64,000 nt of DNA from NCBI RefSeq assembly GCF_014332515.1, contig NZ_VFSD01000022.1, forward strand, positions 55,120 through 119,119, given 5' to 3'. The notes beneath the pieces are model-generated. The model was given only the letters and a program-made list of their open reading frames with translations. It was not told where the DNA came from and searched no databases. Made by a program: the position numbers and the translations under genes. This stretch comes from Pontibacter beigongshangensis (GTDB lineage Bacteria > Bacteroidota > Bacteroidia > Cytophagales > Hymenobacteraceae). Positions 8,877-16,733 of this stretch are shown here, one piece after another; position 1 is the first letter of the stretch, and each line of letters starts with the position of its first letter.

Positions 8877-8923
8877 ACCTTCCTTCAGGCAGCCTCTGGT
8901 TTAAAAGCTGCACTGTATCCTGT

Positions 8924-9703
8924 TTACTCAAAAAGCGGGGTAGATCCTTCTTCACCTGCCACCCACAGGTCCACCATCTCCCCAACTCGTATTTTGGCAC
9001 CTACCTGCGCGATCGGGCGCTGCCGCACTACAGTTCCGTCCGGTTCGCCGGAGCCCTGCACATAAATGATGTTACCGATCTGCAGCCCCTGCCCCACCAG
9101 CAGCACCGAGGCTTCGTCTACGGGCATTCCTATAACGTCCGGCATCTCGAATTCAGTATTGCCCAGGCCGTTGCCTACGTGCAGGTCTACCACGGCACCC
9201 TTCTGTACAGGCTCGCCAGGCTTTACTTCCTTGCCATTCACAAACTGCTTCAACACGGCATTTTGCTGCAGGTCAGGCACATAAGTAACCTGCCCTTTCT
9301 TTAGCGAATAGCTTTTCAGGATCAGCTCTGCGTTCATCACCGAGCCGTCGATCAGTTTCGGCATCTTGATCATGGGCGGGTTTTTCATGTTGATGCTGAC
9401 ATAGATCTTTCGGTTTTCCTTTACTTTGGCGCCCGGAGCCGGGTCCTGGGTCAGAATCTCGAAAGGCTTGCGGTCGGTCTGGTAGGTGGAGTCGTTCACG
9501 AAGTAGCGCAGGTTCTGCTCTTCCAGGTACCTTTCCGCATCGGGCAGCTGCATGCCCACAATTTTCGGCACGGAGATCGATTCTCCATGATTGGTGGTAG
9601 AGGGCAGGTACCAATAAAAAAAGCCAACCACTATCACTGCCACCAAAAAGGCCATGATGGCCAGGTGTATCAGCACATCCCTGAATGATCTTACTTTTAA
9701 CAT
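8924..9703 (-). CDS. Membrane-anchored PASTA-domain protein
   Basis: The 259-residue protein has one N-terminal membrane helix (about 9-31, rich in I/V/F) and an extracytoplasmic part with three PASTA repeats: about 42-110 (starting VPKIVGMQLPDAERYL), 111-180 (MPKLIDGSVMNAELIL) and 183-252 (MPDVIGMPVDEASVLL). PASTA domains bind peptidoglycan stem peptides or beta-lactam-like ligands. There is no kinase or transpeptidase domain, unlike PknB or PBP2x. In Bacteroidota a small PASTA gene next to D-Ala-D-Ala ligase is a recurrent arrangement. Here the ligase lies upstream on the same strand but a DUF559 cassette separates the two. A role in sensing or binding cell-wall precursors is likely; its partner is not known. 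Confidence 0.88.
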   Translation of the reverse strand: MLKVRSFRDVLIHLAIMAFLVAVIVVGFFYWYLPSTTNHGESISVPKIVGMQLPDAERYLEEQNLRYFVNDSTYQTDRKPFEILTQDPAPGAKVKENRKIYVSINMKNPPMIKMPKLIDGSVMNAELILKSYSLKKGQVTYVPDLQQNAVLKQFVNGKEVKPGEPVQKGAVVDLHVGNGLGNTEFEMPDVIGMPVDEASVLLVGQGLQIGNIIYVQGSGEPDGTVVRQRPIAQVGAKIRVGEMVDLWVAGEEGSTPLFE

Positions 9704-9725
9704 TTTATAATATGGGTTGAATCGC

Positions 9726-9746
9726 CTGAAGCTGCTTATGCTTCAG
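9726..9746. other. Small hairpin upstream of PASTA gene
   Basis: CTGAAGC and GCTTCAG form a perfect 7-bp stem with a 7-nt loop, 22 nt before the PASTA start. It may be a remnant or a regulatory hairpin; its function is not clear. Confidence 0.4.
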
Positions 9747-9798
9747 TAATATGTTAAGCTTGTAGTTTATTTTAAACTGCCGCGAAGCAGGTAATTTT

Positions 9799-9827
9799 GT
9801 CCCCCTTTGAAGGGGGCAGGGGGATGA
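9799..9827 (+). repeat. Left inverted repeat of DUF559 cassette
   Basis: GTCCCCCTT, a short loop, GGGGG, then AGGGGGATGA. It is an inverted copy of 10236-10260 and is itself a hairpin (CCCCCTT with AAGGGGG). It lies 16 nt beyond the DUF559 stop codon. Confidence 0.8.
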
Positions 9828-9842
9828 CCTTTCAGAGTGTTT

Positions 9843-10208
9843 CTACTTCTGGTTTTCGACTATCCATCCTTCAATTGCTCTTTGTGCATTATGTAAATCT
9901 TTCATTACTTCTTCATCTGTAAACCGCAGTGTGGTAAAGCCTAGCGCTTCCAATGTTTTATCCCTTTCCTCGTCTTCAACACTCTTGAAATTATGTGAAT
10001 AGCCATACACTTCAATTATCAGTTTCAACTCCTTGCATAAAAAATCAGCGATATAGTTGTGAACTGGTCGCTGCCTTAAAAAAGGGTATCCTAATTTGCT
10101 TTTACTTAATAATTCACACCACAATCTCACTTCAGCCTTAGTTGAGTCTGAGCGGAGACCTCTGGCTAGCGGCTTTAGCTTTTTATTGTACTGGTTGTTT
10201 GCTGCCAT
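9843..10208 (-). CDS. DUF559 family putative endonuclease
   Basis: The 121-residue protein matches DUF559, a Vsr/PD-(D/E)xK-like fold. It has the typical N-terminal ARGLRSDSTKAEVRLWCELL, the core RQRPVHNYIADFLCKELKLIIEVYGYSH (candidate acidic residues D in IADF and E in IIEVYG) and the C-terminal TLRFTDEEVM. DUF559 proteins are predicted single-strand or mismatch-type nucleases, but no biological role is firmly known to me. The gene and its flanking inverted repeats form a cassette of about 460 bp inserted between the D-Ala-D-Ala ligase and PASTA genes. It is more AT-rich than its neighbours, which suits acquired DNA. A self-mobilising (homing-like) nuclease that acts on its own repeats is a hypothesis. 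Confidence 0.85.
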   Translation of the reverse strand: MAANNQYNKKLKPLARGLRSDSTKAEVRLWCELLSKSKLGYPFLRQRPVHNYIADFLCKELKLIIEVYGYSHNFKSVEDEERDKTLEALGFTTLRFTDEEVMKDLHNAQRAIEGWIVENQK

Positions 10209-10235
10209 CGCGTGAGGCTATTATGCTGCTAGTAA

Positions 10236-10260
10236 TCATCCCCCTACCCCCAAGGGGGAC
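10236..10260 (-). repeat. Right inverted repeat of DUF559 cassette
   Basis: TCATCCCCCT, then ACCCCCAAGGGGGAC. It is the reverse complement of the left repeat except for a shorter loop and one transition. It lies 28 nt before the DUF559 start codon on the upstream side. Confidence 0.8.
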
Positions 10261-10293
10261 TTTCTTGAACTAGTAAGATCAGCACATAAATTA

Positions 10294-10340
10294 AATTATT
10301 CTAATTAAATAGCCCCTCCAGAGCCTGCTACTTCTGCTGT
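10294..10340 (-). repeat. R1 intergenic repeat, copy 3
   Basis: Reverse orientation, 14 nt past the ligase stop codon and pointing the same way as that gene. The palindrome is CCTCCAGAG (degenerate) and the AT end is AATTATTCTAATTAAA. Confidence 0.8.
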
Positions 10341-10353
10341 TTCCAGCCAAATA

Positions 10354-13056
10354 CTATACCTCGGCCCGCATTCTGGTTCTTTCAATACCGAACTGCAGGA
10401 TACGGTCTATGAAGTCGTAGGGCTTGTAGCCGTTGAGGGCGGTCTGGTGGAAGATGCAGGTGGCCGGGGTCATGCCAGGGAGCGAGTTTACTTCGATGAT
10501 GATGGTCTCCACCTCATCGTTCTCCAGCACCCGCACAAAGGCGTCGATGCGGGCGTAGCCTTCTATCTGCAGAATCTGCGCCACGCGCTTCAGGTCGGCT
10601 TTTACTTTTTCTGATATCTGCTGGCGTCGCTCGGGGTCGGTGGCGTAGCGGGCCGGGGTAATGTTCTGCCCCTCCCCTGCCAGGAACTTCTCCTCCAGCG
10701 ACAGCACTTCTCCTTCAGCCAGCGCCTCTGAAGCCTCGAAAATCTCGTACTCCACGGTGCCGTCGGGGCTATAGCGGGTAAGCAAGCCGCCTGTAATTTC
10801 CAGGAAGTGCTTGGCTCCGTTTCTGGAGATCAGCGTCTCTACCAGGAATCCCTGCTTGTTCGGGAACTCTTCTTTAAAACCGAGCGATAAGGTACGGGCG
10901 CAATCAGTATCCAGCTCCTCCATCTCCCGGAAGATCAGCTTTGAAAATGCCTCCAGCTCTGCCCGGTTCTTGATCTTCTTCACAGCAGAGCTGCAGCCAT
11001 CGTCTGCCGGCTTGGCAATAAACGGGTAGCTGAACTCCGCCTCAATGCCTCGGCAGAACGCTTCCGGATCCTGCTGCCATTCCTCCTTGTAGGCCATGCG
11101 GTGCTTTGCCACCGGCACGCCATGCCGGGCCAGCAGCTCGTTGGTATCGTACTTGTTGATGGTGATCTGTGAGGACTGGATGCCGGAACCGTTGTACGGG
11201 ATGTGCAGTTTTTCCAGCTCCTGCTGCAGGGCACCGTCTTCGCCCGGGCGGCCGTGCAGCGCGATAAACACCACATCTACCAGGTTCTTCAGCTGCGCGT
11301 AAGTCAGGCGTTGCGGTTCTTTTAGGGTGCCGCCCGTGTACTTGCGGGTAATGCCGGCCGCCTCCTTCATGATCTGCGCCAGCACCGGGTGCGGCTGCCC
11401 GCCCTGCTCAAAATACTGGATCTTCTCTTTTATATCATCGGCATTATCCTTCAGCATGATATTGACTGGGATCGTGTGCAGCTGGTGCGCCTGGTTACTC
11501 CCCGTCAGGAAAATAGGCAGCGGCTCGTACTCCGAAGAAGAAGAAAGTTTTTCGTAGATGTTGCGGCCACTCTCCACCGAAATATGTCGCTCCGAAGAAT
11601 AGCCTCCCATGATCACCCCTACCCGGATTTTGTCGTGGCGGTGCGCCTGCTCATCTTTAATGGCTTTGTCGAGGTCCTGCAGCAGCTTCGTGAACAGCAC
11701 CGTGTCCTTGCCCGACTTCAGGCGCTCAGCCAGCGAAGTCCGGATAATGTAGGTCAGGAACTGCGACGGATTCAGCCCGATCTCAGCGGCCTGATGAAAG
11801 AAGAACGACGACGGCAGCATGCCCGAGGTGGTGTTGGGGTCGTTCAGGAATAGTTCGCCGCCCTCGGTGATAAAACCATCGAGGCGGGCATATACATTAA
11901 AGCCAAGGGCGACAAACAGCTTGCTGCAGGCTTCCCTGATGCGCTGAATCTCGTCGGTTGGCAGGTTGATCGGTGTGATTTTGCGGCTCAGGCCCGGCAG
12001 GTACTTCGACCGGTAATCGAACATCTCGTTGCCTTTCACGATCTCGGTAGGTGGCAGGGCAATAGGTTTGCCTGCTTCGTCCTGCACCACAATGCAGGAG
12101 AACTCCTTGCCTTTCACAAAGGCCTCTACCAGCACCAGTTGCTCCCGCTCCACACTCGCCAACCGGATGGTTTCTGCTGAAGTGCTGCTAAAAGTGCTGT
12201 TGATATGCCCGAGCAGTTCCTCCGGATGGTAGAGCCAGGAGCCATCGGTTAGCACCACCGGCATCCCGATACCTTCCCGGATATCGACCAGCTGCTTCAT
12301 GGTGGCCACCTGCTTCTCCTCGCTCATGGCCAGCCACTGTTTTTTATAGATGGTTTTGGTGAAGAAGCTGCGCTCCACGGCCTGCTCAAAAGCAGAAAAA
12401 TCGTTTTCGCGCACAATAGACACGCCAATAGACGAGCCCTGGTGCGGCGCCTTGAGCACGAGCGGCAAACCAAGTTCCGACACAAGCTCCTCGAAAAGGG
12501 GTTCGCGCCGGCCTAGGTCGGTCCATTGGTTGTACGGGATGGTTTTGTAAGCCGGTGTGGGGAAGCCATGCTGACGGAGCATCTCTTTCTGGGCCACCTT
12601 GTCGATGCCGATAGCTGAGGGCAGGATGCCGGAGCCAGAGTACGGAATATGGTACCACTCCAGCATGCCCTGGATGCTGCCATCCTCACCGTGCGGGCCG
12701 TGCAGCGTCAGGAAGGCAAAGTCGAAGTGCTGGCGGAACTCGTGTGGCAGCAGCCGCTTGCCCGTTTTGGCAATGATGGCATCCTGCTCGGCAATGCTCA
12801 GCTCGCCCAGCGACTCCATGTATACCTGCAGTTGGTGCACACTCTCCGGCAGCGACTCCACCGGGGGGTAAAAGTCGCGGATGGTGCCTTTGTAAATAAA
12901 GCGCCAGTCCAGCAGTATAAAGTTGCCCAGGCTGTCGGCAAATACCGGCACGGCCTCAAACAGCACCTTGTCTAAATTATCGAAAACTGTACGACCTCCT
13001 GCAAACGAGATTTCACGCTCGCGCGAGGGTCCACCGAAGATTATTCCTACTCTCAT
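10354..13056 (-). CDS. Tandem double D-alanine--D-alanine ligase (ATP-grasp fusion)
   Basis: This 900-residue protein contains two complete Ddl-like modules in one chain, about residues 1-460 and 474-900. Each begins with the N-terminal lobe motif (VGIIFGGPSREREISFAGG and VGVIMGGYSSERHISVESG), then HGPHGEDGSIQG / HGRPGEDGALQQE and an ATP-grasp domain. The second module keeps the canonical end IIEVNSLPGMTPA; the first has FLNDPNTTSGMLPS, with Asp in place of the usual metal-binding Glu. Ddl joins two D-alanines for peptidoglycan in the cytoplasm. Normal Ddl is about 300-370 residues. The frame is open to 13110, but the ATG at 13054-13056 gives the family N terminus and sits just after a TACCTTTG -7 box, so it is used. 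One module may be catalytic and the other structural or altered. Confidence 0.85.
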   Translation of the reverse strand: MRVGIIFGGPSREREISFAGGRTVFDNLDKVLFEAVPVFADSLGNFILLDWRFIYKGTIRDFYPPVESLPESVHQLQVYMESLGELSIAEQDAIIAKTGKRLLPHEFRQHFDFAFLTLHGPHGEDGSIQGMLEWYHIPYSGSGILPSAIGIDKVAQKEMLRQHGFPTPAYKTIPYNQWTDLGRREPLFEELVSELGLPLVLKAPHQGSSIGVSIVRENDFSAFEQAVERSFFTKTIYKKQWLAMSEEKQVATMKQLVDIREGIGMPVVLTDGSWLYHPEELLGHINSTFSSTSAETIRLASVEREQLVLVEAFVKGKEFSCIVVQDEAGKPIALPPTEIVKGNEMFDYRSKYLPGLSRKITPINLPTDEIQRIREACSKLFVALGFNVYARLDGFITEGGELFLNDPNTTSGMLPSSFFFHQAAEIGLNPSQFLTYIIRTSLAERLKSGKDTVLFTKLLQDLDKAIKDEQAHRHDKIRVGVIMGGYSSERHISVESGRNIYEKLSSSSEYEPLPIFLTGSNQAHQLHTIPVNIMLKDNADDIKEKIQYFEQGGQPHPVLAQIMKEAAGITRKYTGGTLKEPQRLTYAQLKNLVDVVFIALHGRPGEDGALQQELEKLHIPYNGSGIQSSQITINKYDTNELLARHGVPVAKHRMAYKEEWQQDPEAFCRGIEAEFSYPFIAKPADDGCSSAVKKIKNRAELEAFSKLIFREMEELDTDCARTLSLGFKEEFPNKQGFLVETLISRNGAKHFLEITGGLLTRYSPDGTVEYEIFEASEALAEGEVLSLEEKFLAGEGQNITPARYATDPERRQQISEKVKADLKRVAQILQIEGYARIDAFVRVLENDEVETIIIEVNSLPGMTPATCIFHQTALNGYKPYDFIDRILQFGIERTRMRAEV

Positions 13057-13060
13057 TCCT

Positions 13061-13094
13061 GCAAAGGTAGTAAATTTAGTTACTTCTATACCAA
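13061..13094 (-). promoter_or_regulatory. Bacteroidota-type promoter of the Ddl fusion gene
   Basis: On the minus strand TTGG is followed after 21 nt by TACCTTTG, a match to the TAnnTTTG -7 element. It ends only 5 nt before the ATG, so transcription would start at or very near the start codon, giving a leaderless mRNA. Confidence 0.55.
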
Positions 13095-13195
13095 TACCAA
13101 CTGGCTGCAACTGTAACGCGCAAGGCTGGTGCCATAGTTTGGCCTCAAAATAAAAATCGGAATTAAAAATCAGAAATCAGGGGTGCTCAGGAGGC

Positions 13196-13240
13196 AATTA
13201 TTCTAATGAAAATGCCCCTCCGGAGGTTTTCTGCGGCTCC
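13196..13240 (-). repeat. R1 intergenic repeat, copy 4
   Basis: AATTATTCTAATGAAAA, then CCCTCCGGAGG. It is paired in inverted orientation with copy 5, about 190 bp away. Confidence 0.85.
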
Positions 13241-13372
13241 TTTAGAGGTTAGATGTTGGAGGGTAAACGCCAGACTTTATTGGCTGATTTATGATTTTCA
13301 GGATAAAAGGATTTGCAGCATATGCTAACAACTTGAGCAAGTGGAGCTGTTTAGGTTAAATGGAAGGTTTAA

Positions 13373-13429
13373 AGCAGCGGCGTGAGCAGAAGAAAAAATC
13401 TCCGGAAGGGCATTTTCATTAGAATAATT
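13373..13429 (+). repeat. R1 intergenic repeat, copy 5
   Basis: CAG-rich arm, TCTCCGGAAGGGC, T-run, ATTAGAATAATT. With copy 4 it gives a 234-bp block with ends that are inverted repeats. Confidence 0.85.
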
Positions 13430-13615
13430 GCTCCGAAGCCTGACAGCCCATCTTTCAAAGAATACCAGGGGCTTCTCTCCTACAAGGACCTGCGAAGACG
13501 GCAAAACAACCATTTAGCAATTTAACAGTTTAGCAATTTAACCATCCGGCCAAACACAACCGGCTTTCTTACAGCCAGTAAGATCGAAATAATGATCTTT
13601 ATCAGTCCACACCTA

Positions 13616-13642
13616 TTGTTTATTCGTAATTAGCTATATTTG
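13616..13642 (+). promoter_or_regulatory. Promoter of pgk
   Basis: TTGTTT at 13616 and TATATTTG at 13635-13642 with 16 nt between TTG and TA. The -7 box is a full TAnnTTTG match, about 92 nt before the ATG. Confidence 0.5.
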
Positions 13643-13733
13643 TCCATATATCCGCGATAGCAGTATACAAAGGTTGATACCTGGCATACCCGCCGAAGGT
13701 GGATCAAATTCAAACAAAAAGAGAACACTATTT

Positions 13734-14933
13734 ATGAGAACAGTAGACAACTACAACTTTGCCGGCAAAAAGGCACTTGTACGTGTTGACTTCAACGTAC
13801 CGCTCGACAAGGAATACAACATCACCGATGATAACCGCATCCGGGCGGCTGTACCCACTATCCAGAAAATTCTGGCCGACGGTGGCGCTGTGATCCTAAT
13901 GTCGCATTTGGGGCGGCCCAAAGCGGGCCCGGAGGAGAAATTCTCGCTCCGGCACCTGGTAAACCGCCTCTCGCAGGAGTTCCAGACCAACGTGAAGTTT
14001 GCCCCCGACTGTATCGGCGATGATGCCGTTCAGCTGGCAAACGACCTGCAGCCCGGCGAGATTCTGCTGCTCGAGAACCTGCGTTTTTATAAAGAAGAAG
14101 AGAAAGGCGACCCTGTTTTTGCTGAAAAGCTGGCCCGCCTTGGCGATGTGTACGTGAACGATGCCTTCGGTACTGCTCACCGCGAACACGCTTCTACAGC
14201 TGTGGTAGCTCGCTATTTCCCCAACGACAAGGTGATGGGTTATGTAATGCAGGCCGAGCTGGACAACGCCCGCCGTGTGCTCGAAAAAGCCGAGCGCCCT
14301 TTTACCGCCATTATGGGAGGAGCCAAGATCTCTGACAAGATCATGATTATAGAGCAGTTGCTCGACCGCGTAGACAACCTGCTGATAGGCGGGGCTATGT
14401 CCTACACCTTTGTGAAAGCAGATGGTGGCGACATTGGTTCTTCGCTGGTGGAGATAGACAAGCTGGAGCTGGCCAACCGCCTGATAAAATTAGCCAAAGA
14501 GAAAGGCGTGAACATCATGATTCCGGTAGACTCCATTATAGCCGATGGTTTCAGCAACGATGCCAACGTAGACACCTGCCTGAGCCACCACATTCCGGAT
14601 AACTGGATGGGACTCGACATTGGCCCTAACGCCCGCGAGCAGTATGCCGACGTGATCAGGAACTCCAAAACCATTCTCTGGAACGGCCCGATGGGTGTGT
14701 TCGAGATGTCGAACTTCGCTGTTGGCACCGAGTTTATTGCCGATGCCGTGGTAGATGCCACCCGCCTTGGCTCCTACTCCCTGATTGGTGGTGGCGACTC
14801 TGCCGCAGCCGTAAACCAGTTGGGCTACGCCGATAAGGTTTCCTACGTATCGACGGGTGGTGGTGCGCTGCTGGAGTACATGGAAGGCAAGACCCTGCCA
14901 GGCGTGGCCGCTATTGAGCGCGACGACTATTAG
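13734..14933 (+). CDS. pgk: Phosphoglycerate kinase
   Basis: This is a 399-residue phosphoglycerate kinase. The N-terminal substrate site is VRVDFNVPLD, followed by RIRAAVPTI, ILMSHLGRPKAG, LLLENLRF, VNDAFGTAHREHAST and AIMGGAKISDKI; the nucleotide site is ILWNGPMGVFE and the end is VSTGGGALLEYMEGKTLPGVAAI. All are standard for the family (about 395-415 aa). It transfers phosphate from 1,3-bisphosphoglycerate to ADP in glycolysis, in the cytosol. The frame extends back to 13674, but the upstream 20 residues are not conserved and the ATG at 13734 gives the usual N terminus, so it is used. A full TAnnTTTG promoter and a strong terminator show it is a single-gene unit. Confidence 0.97.
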   Translation: MRTVDNYNFAGKKALVRVDFNVPLDKEYNITDDNRIRAAVPTIQKILADGGAVILMSHLGRPKAGPEEKFSLRHLVNRLSQEFQTNVKFAPDCIGDDAVQLANDLQPGEILLLENLRFYKEEEKGDPVFAEKLARLGDVYVNDAFGTAHREHASTAVVARYFPNDKVMGYVMQAELDNARRVLEKAERPFTAIMGGAKISDKIMIIEQLLDRVDNLLIGGAMSYTFVKADGGDIGSSLVEIDKLELANRLIKLAKEKGVNIMIPVDSIIADGFSNDANVDTCLSHHIPDNWMGLDIGPNAREQYADVIRNSKTILWNGPMGVFEMSNFAVGTEFIADAVVDATRLGSYSLIGGGDSAAAVNQLGYADKVSYVSTGGGALLEYMEGKTLPGVAAIERDDY

Positions 14934-14990
14934 ATCTTGGATAGATAACTGTGAAAGGTCTGATTAGAAGCTCATCCTAAATTGTGAGAT

Positions 14991-15030
14991 AAAAATCCCC
15001 TGCCGCCTTCGTTGGCGACAGGGGATTTTT
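14991..15030 (+). terminator. Terminator of pgk
   Basis: AAAAATCCCCTG pairs with CAGGGGATTTTT (12-bp stem, 16-nt loop) and ends in T6, 57 nt after the stop. It is a textbook intrinsic terminator. Confidence 0.9.
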
Positions 15031-15120
15031 TATTTCCCGCCTTGTTAGCAGCTTCGCTACTAAATACTGACAAGTAATACTGTATTACATAAAGCTCCTT
15101 CCATCTAAATTTTCCTTTTT

Positions 15121-15150
15121 TGTCATCCCTTTAGGATCTTGTGGTTGGGA
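15121..15150 (+). repeat. R4 repeat fragment (TGTCATCC...ATCTTGTGG)
   Basis: TGTCATCCCTTTAGGATCTT followed by GTGG resembles 50708-50735. It belongs to the widespread TGTCATCCTGA-type dispersed sequence. The surrounding spacer (14934-15579) otherwise holds the pgk terminator and one R1 copy; no gene was seen. Confidence 0.5.
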
Positions 15151-15221
15151 AGCAATGACTTACACAAATACATAAGACTCGGCCTTGTCATCCAGACTCA
15201 GCCACTACAGATACTTCTTCA

Positions 15222-15276
15222 GAATTTTTCTAATAAAAACGCACCTCCGAAGCATTCTGCTCCTCCTGCTGCTGCT
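15222..15276 (-). repeat. R1 intergenic repeat, copy 6
   Basis: Reverse orientation (AATTTTTCTAATAAAAA, CACCTCCGAAGC, then CTGCTCCTCCTGCTGCTGC). It opposes pgk, but lies beyond the pgk terminator. Confidence 0.8.
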
Positions 15277-15579
15277 TTCCAAATTCCCTGCGCTGGGCAC
15301 CCCCATAACACCCCTGCTTCACCTCCACCGCAGATTTCAAACTGACAAGCCCATGTTGCAACACCTTTACTAACTCTTATTAAATCTTTATAAATTTAAA
15401 TTTTTTTGCTTATATTCAGCTTAGCTTTCAGTTTTAGTTCTGCATAATTTGATTTTAGGACAAGTTAAAAAAAAGGGTTGAGCAGTCCACCGTCATGTGT
15501 TGCCATCTGCATCACTCCTGCTGGTTATTTGTACAGGGAAAGTTAGTTGAAAGTAAAGTTAGGATAAAATGCTAGTGCT

Positions 15580-16662
15580 ATGATCGAAAAATACACCTTG
15601 AATACCACACGTGCAGAGGCTTTTGCAGATTTTATGGTAGATACTTTAAACAAAAGCGCGCTGTCTCTGATGATCTCCATCGGCCACCGGGCCCGCCTGT
15701 TCGACACGATGCATGCCCTCAATTACGCCACTTCCGAAGAAATTGCGGAGAAGGCCGGGCTGCACGAGCGCTATGTAAGAGAGTGGCTCGGTGCTGTTAC
15801 CACAGGCGGCGTAGTGGAGTATTCCCCCGAAACCAAAACTTTTCATCTGCCGCCCGAGCATGCTGCCTACCTTACCCGTGAGGCAGGCGCAGACAACATG
15901 GCCGTGTTTATGCAGTACATTGCCGTAATGGGCGAGGTGGAAGACGACATTCTGAAGTGCTTTAAAGAAGGCGGAGGAGTACCTTATGCTAGATACCATC
16001 GCTTCCATGATGTGATGGCCGAAGACAGCGGACAGTCTGTTTTGTCGTCGCTGGAGAGCCATATTCTCCCGCTGGTTCCCGGGCTCACAGATAAACTAAA
16101 AGCAGGCATTCAGGTACTGGACGTTGGCTGTGGGTCAGGCAGGTTTATAAACAAGCTTGCTGAACTTTTCCCTGAATCCCACTTCACGGGCTTAGACTTA
16201 TCGGCAGAGGCAGTAGGAACCGCCAGAGCTGAAGCTGCCAGCTTGAGCCTGCAGAACGTGGAGTTTGTGGAACAGGACCTTTCCGACTTCGACCAGAAAG
16301 CACCACAAGCAAAATACGACCTGATCACCTCCTTAGACGCCATACATGACCAGGGAAAACCATTCCAGGTATTAAAAGGAATTTATAAAGCCCTGAAAAA
16401 CGATGGTGTGTACCTGATGCAGGACATTAGCGGAACGAGCCATCTGGAGGAGGACATGAAGCACCCCATAGGTCCGTTTCTGTACACGATCTCCTGCATG
16501 CATTGCATGACGGTGTCGCTGGCACAGAACGGGGAAGGGCTTGGTGCCATGTGGGGAGAAGAAACGACGAAAGAATATTTACACAGGGCAGGTTTTTCGT
16601 CAGTAAAAACAAATAAGCTGGCGCACGATATTCAGAACAACTGGTATGTGGTGCAAAAGTAA
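15580..16662 (+). CDS. Winged-helix/class I SAM-dependent methyltransferase (Rv2258c-like)
   Basis: The 360-residue protein has an N-terminal winged-helix-like part (about 25-95; ATSEEIAEKAGLHERYVREWLGAVTTGGVVEY) and a class I methyltransferase domain from about 175. Motif I is VLDVGCGSGRF (179-189), the acidic residue after strand 2 is in FTGLDLS and the strand-4 region is YDLITSLDAIHDQ. This architecture matches the Rv2258c-like family, where the N-terminal part mediates dimerisation and covers the active site; members methylate small molecules. Substrate is unknown. It starts 250 nt beyond an R1 copy and is followed by the Lgt-like gene after 71 nt, possibly one transcript. Confidence 0.85.
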   Translation: MIEKYTLNTTRAEAFADFMVDTLNKSALSLMISIGHRARLFDTMHALNYATSEEIAEKAGLHERYVREWLGAVTTGGVVEYSPETKTFHLPPEHAAYLTREAGADNMAVFMQYIAVMGEVEDDILKCFKEGGGVPYARYHRFHDVMAEDSGQSVLSSLESHILPLVPGLTDKLKAGIQVLDVGCGSGRFINKLAELFPESHFTGLDLSAEAVGTARAEAASLSLQNVEFVEQDLSDFDQKAPQAKYDLITSLDAIHDQGKPFQVLKGIYKALKNDGVYLMQDISGTSHLEEDMKHPIGPFLYTISCMHCMTVSLAQNGEGLGAMWGEETTKEYLHRAGFSSVKTNKLAHDIQNNWYVVQK

Positions 16663-16733
16663 TTGGCTGCTCAGGATTTTATAAATCAGATTTCAAACAG
16701 CGTTCCAATCCATTCATATCAACCCTATCGTTT

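Larger units (their letters stand above)
13070..13733. other. Divergent intergenic region with two inverted R1 copies
   Basis: Beside two R1 copies and the pgk promoter, it holds a decayed R2-like stretch (TTTTCAGGATAAAAGGATT, about 13290-13308) and low-complexity AATTTAACA-type sequence at 13512-13545. No gene seen. Confidence 0.5.

Noticed and set aside
13057..13110. N-terminal extension of the Ddl fusion
   Set aside because: The extra 18 residues come before the family N terminus MRVGIIFGG and cover the likely promoter.
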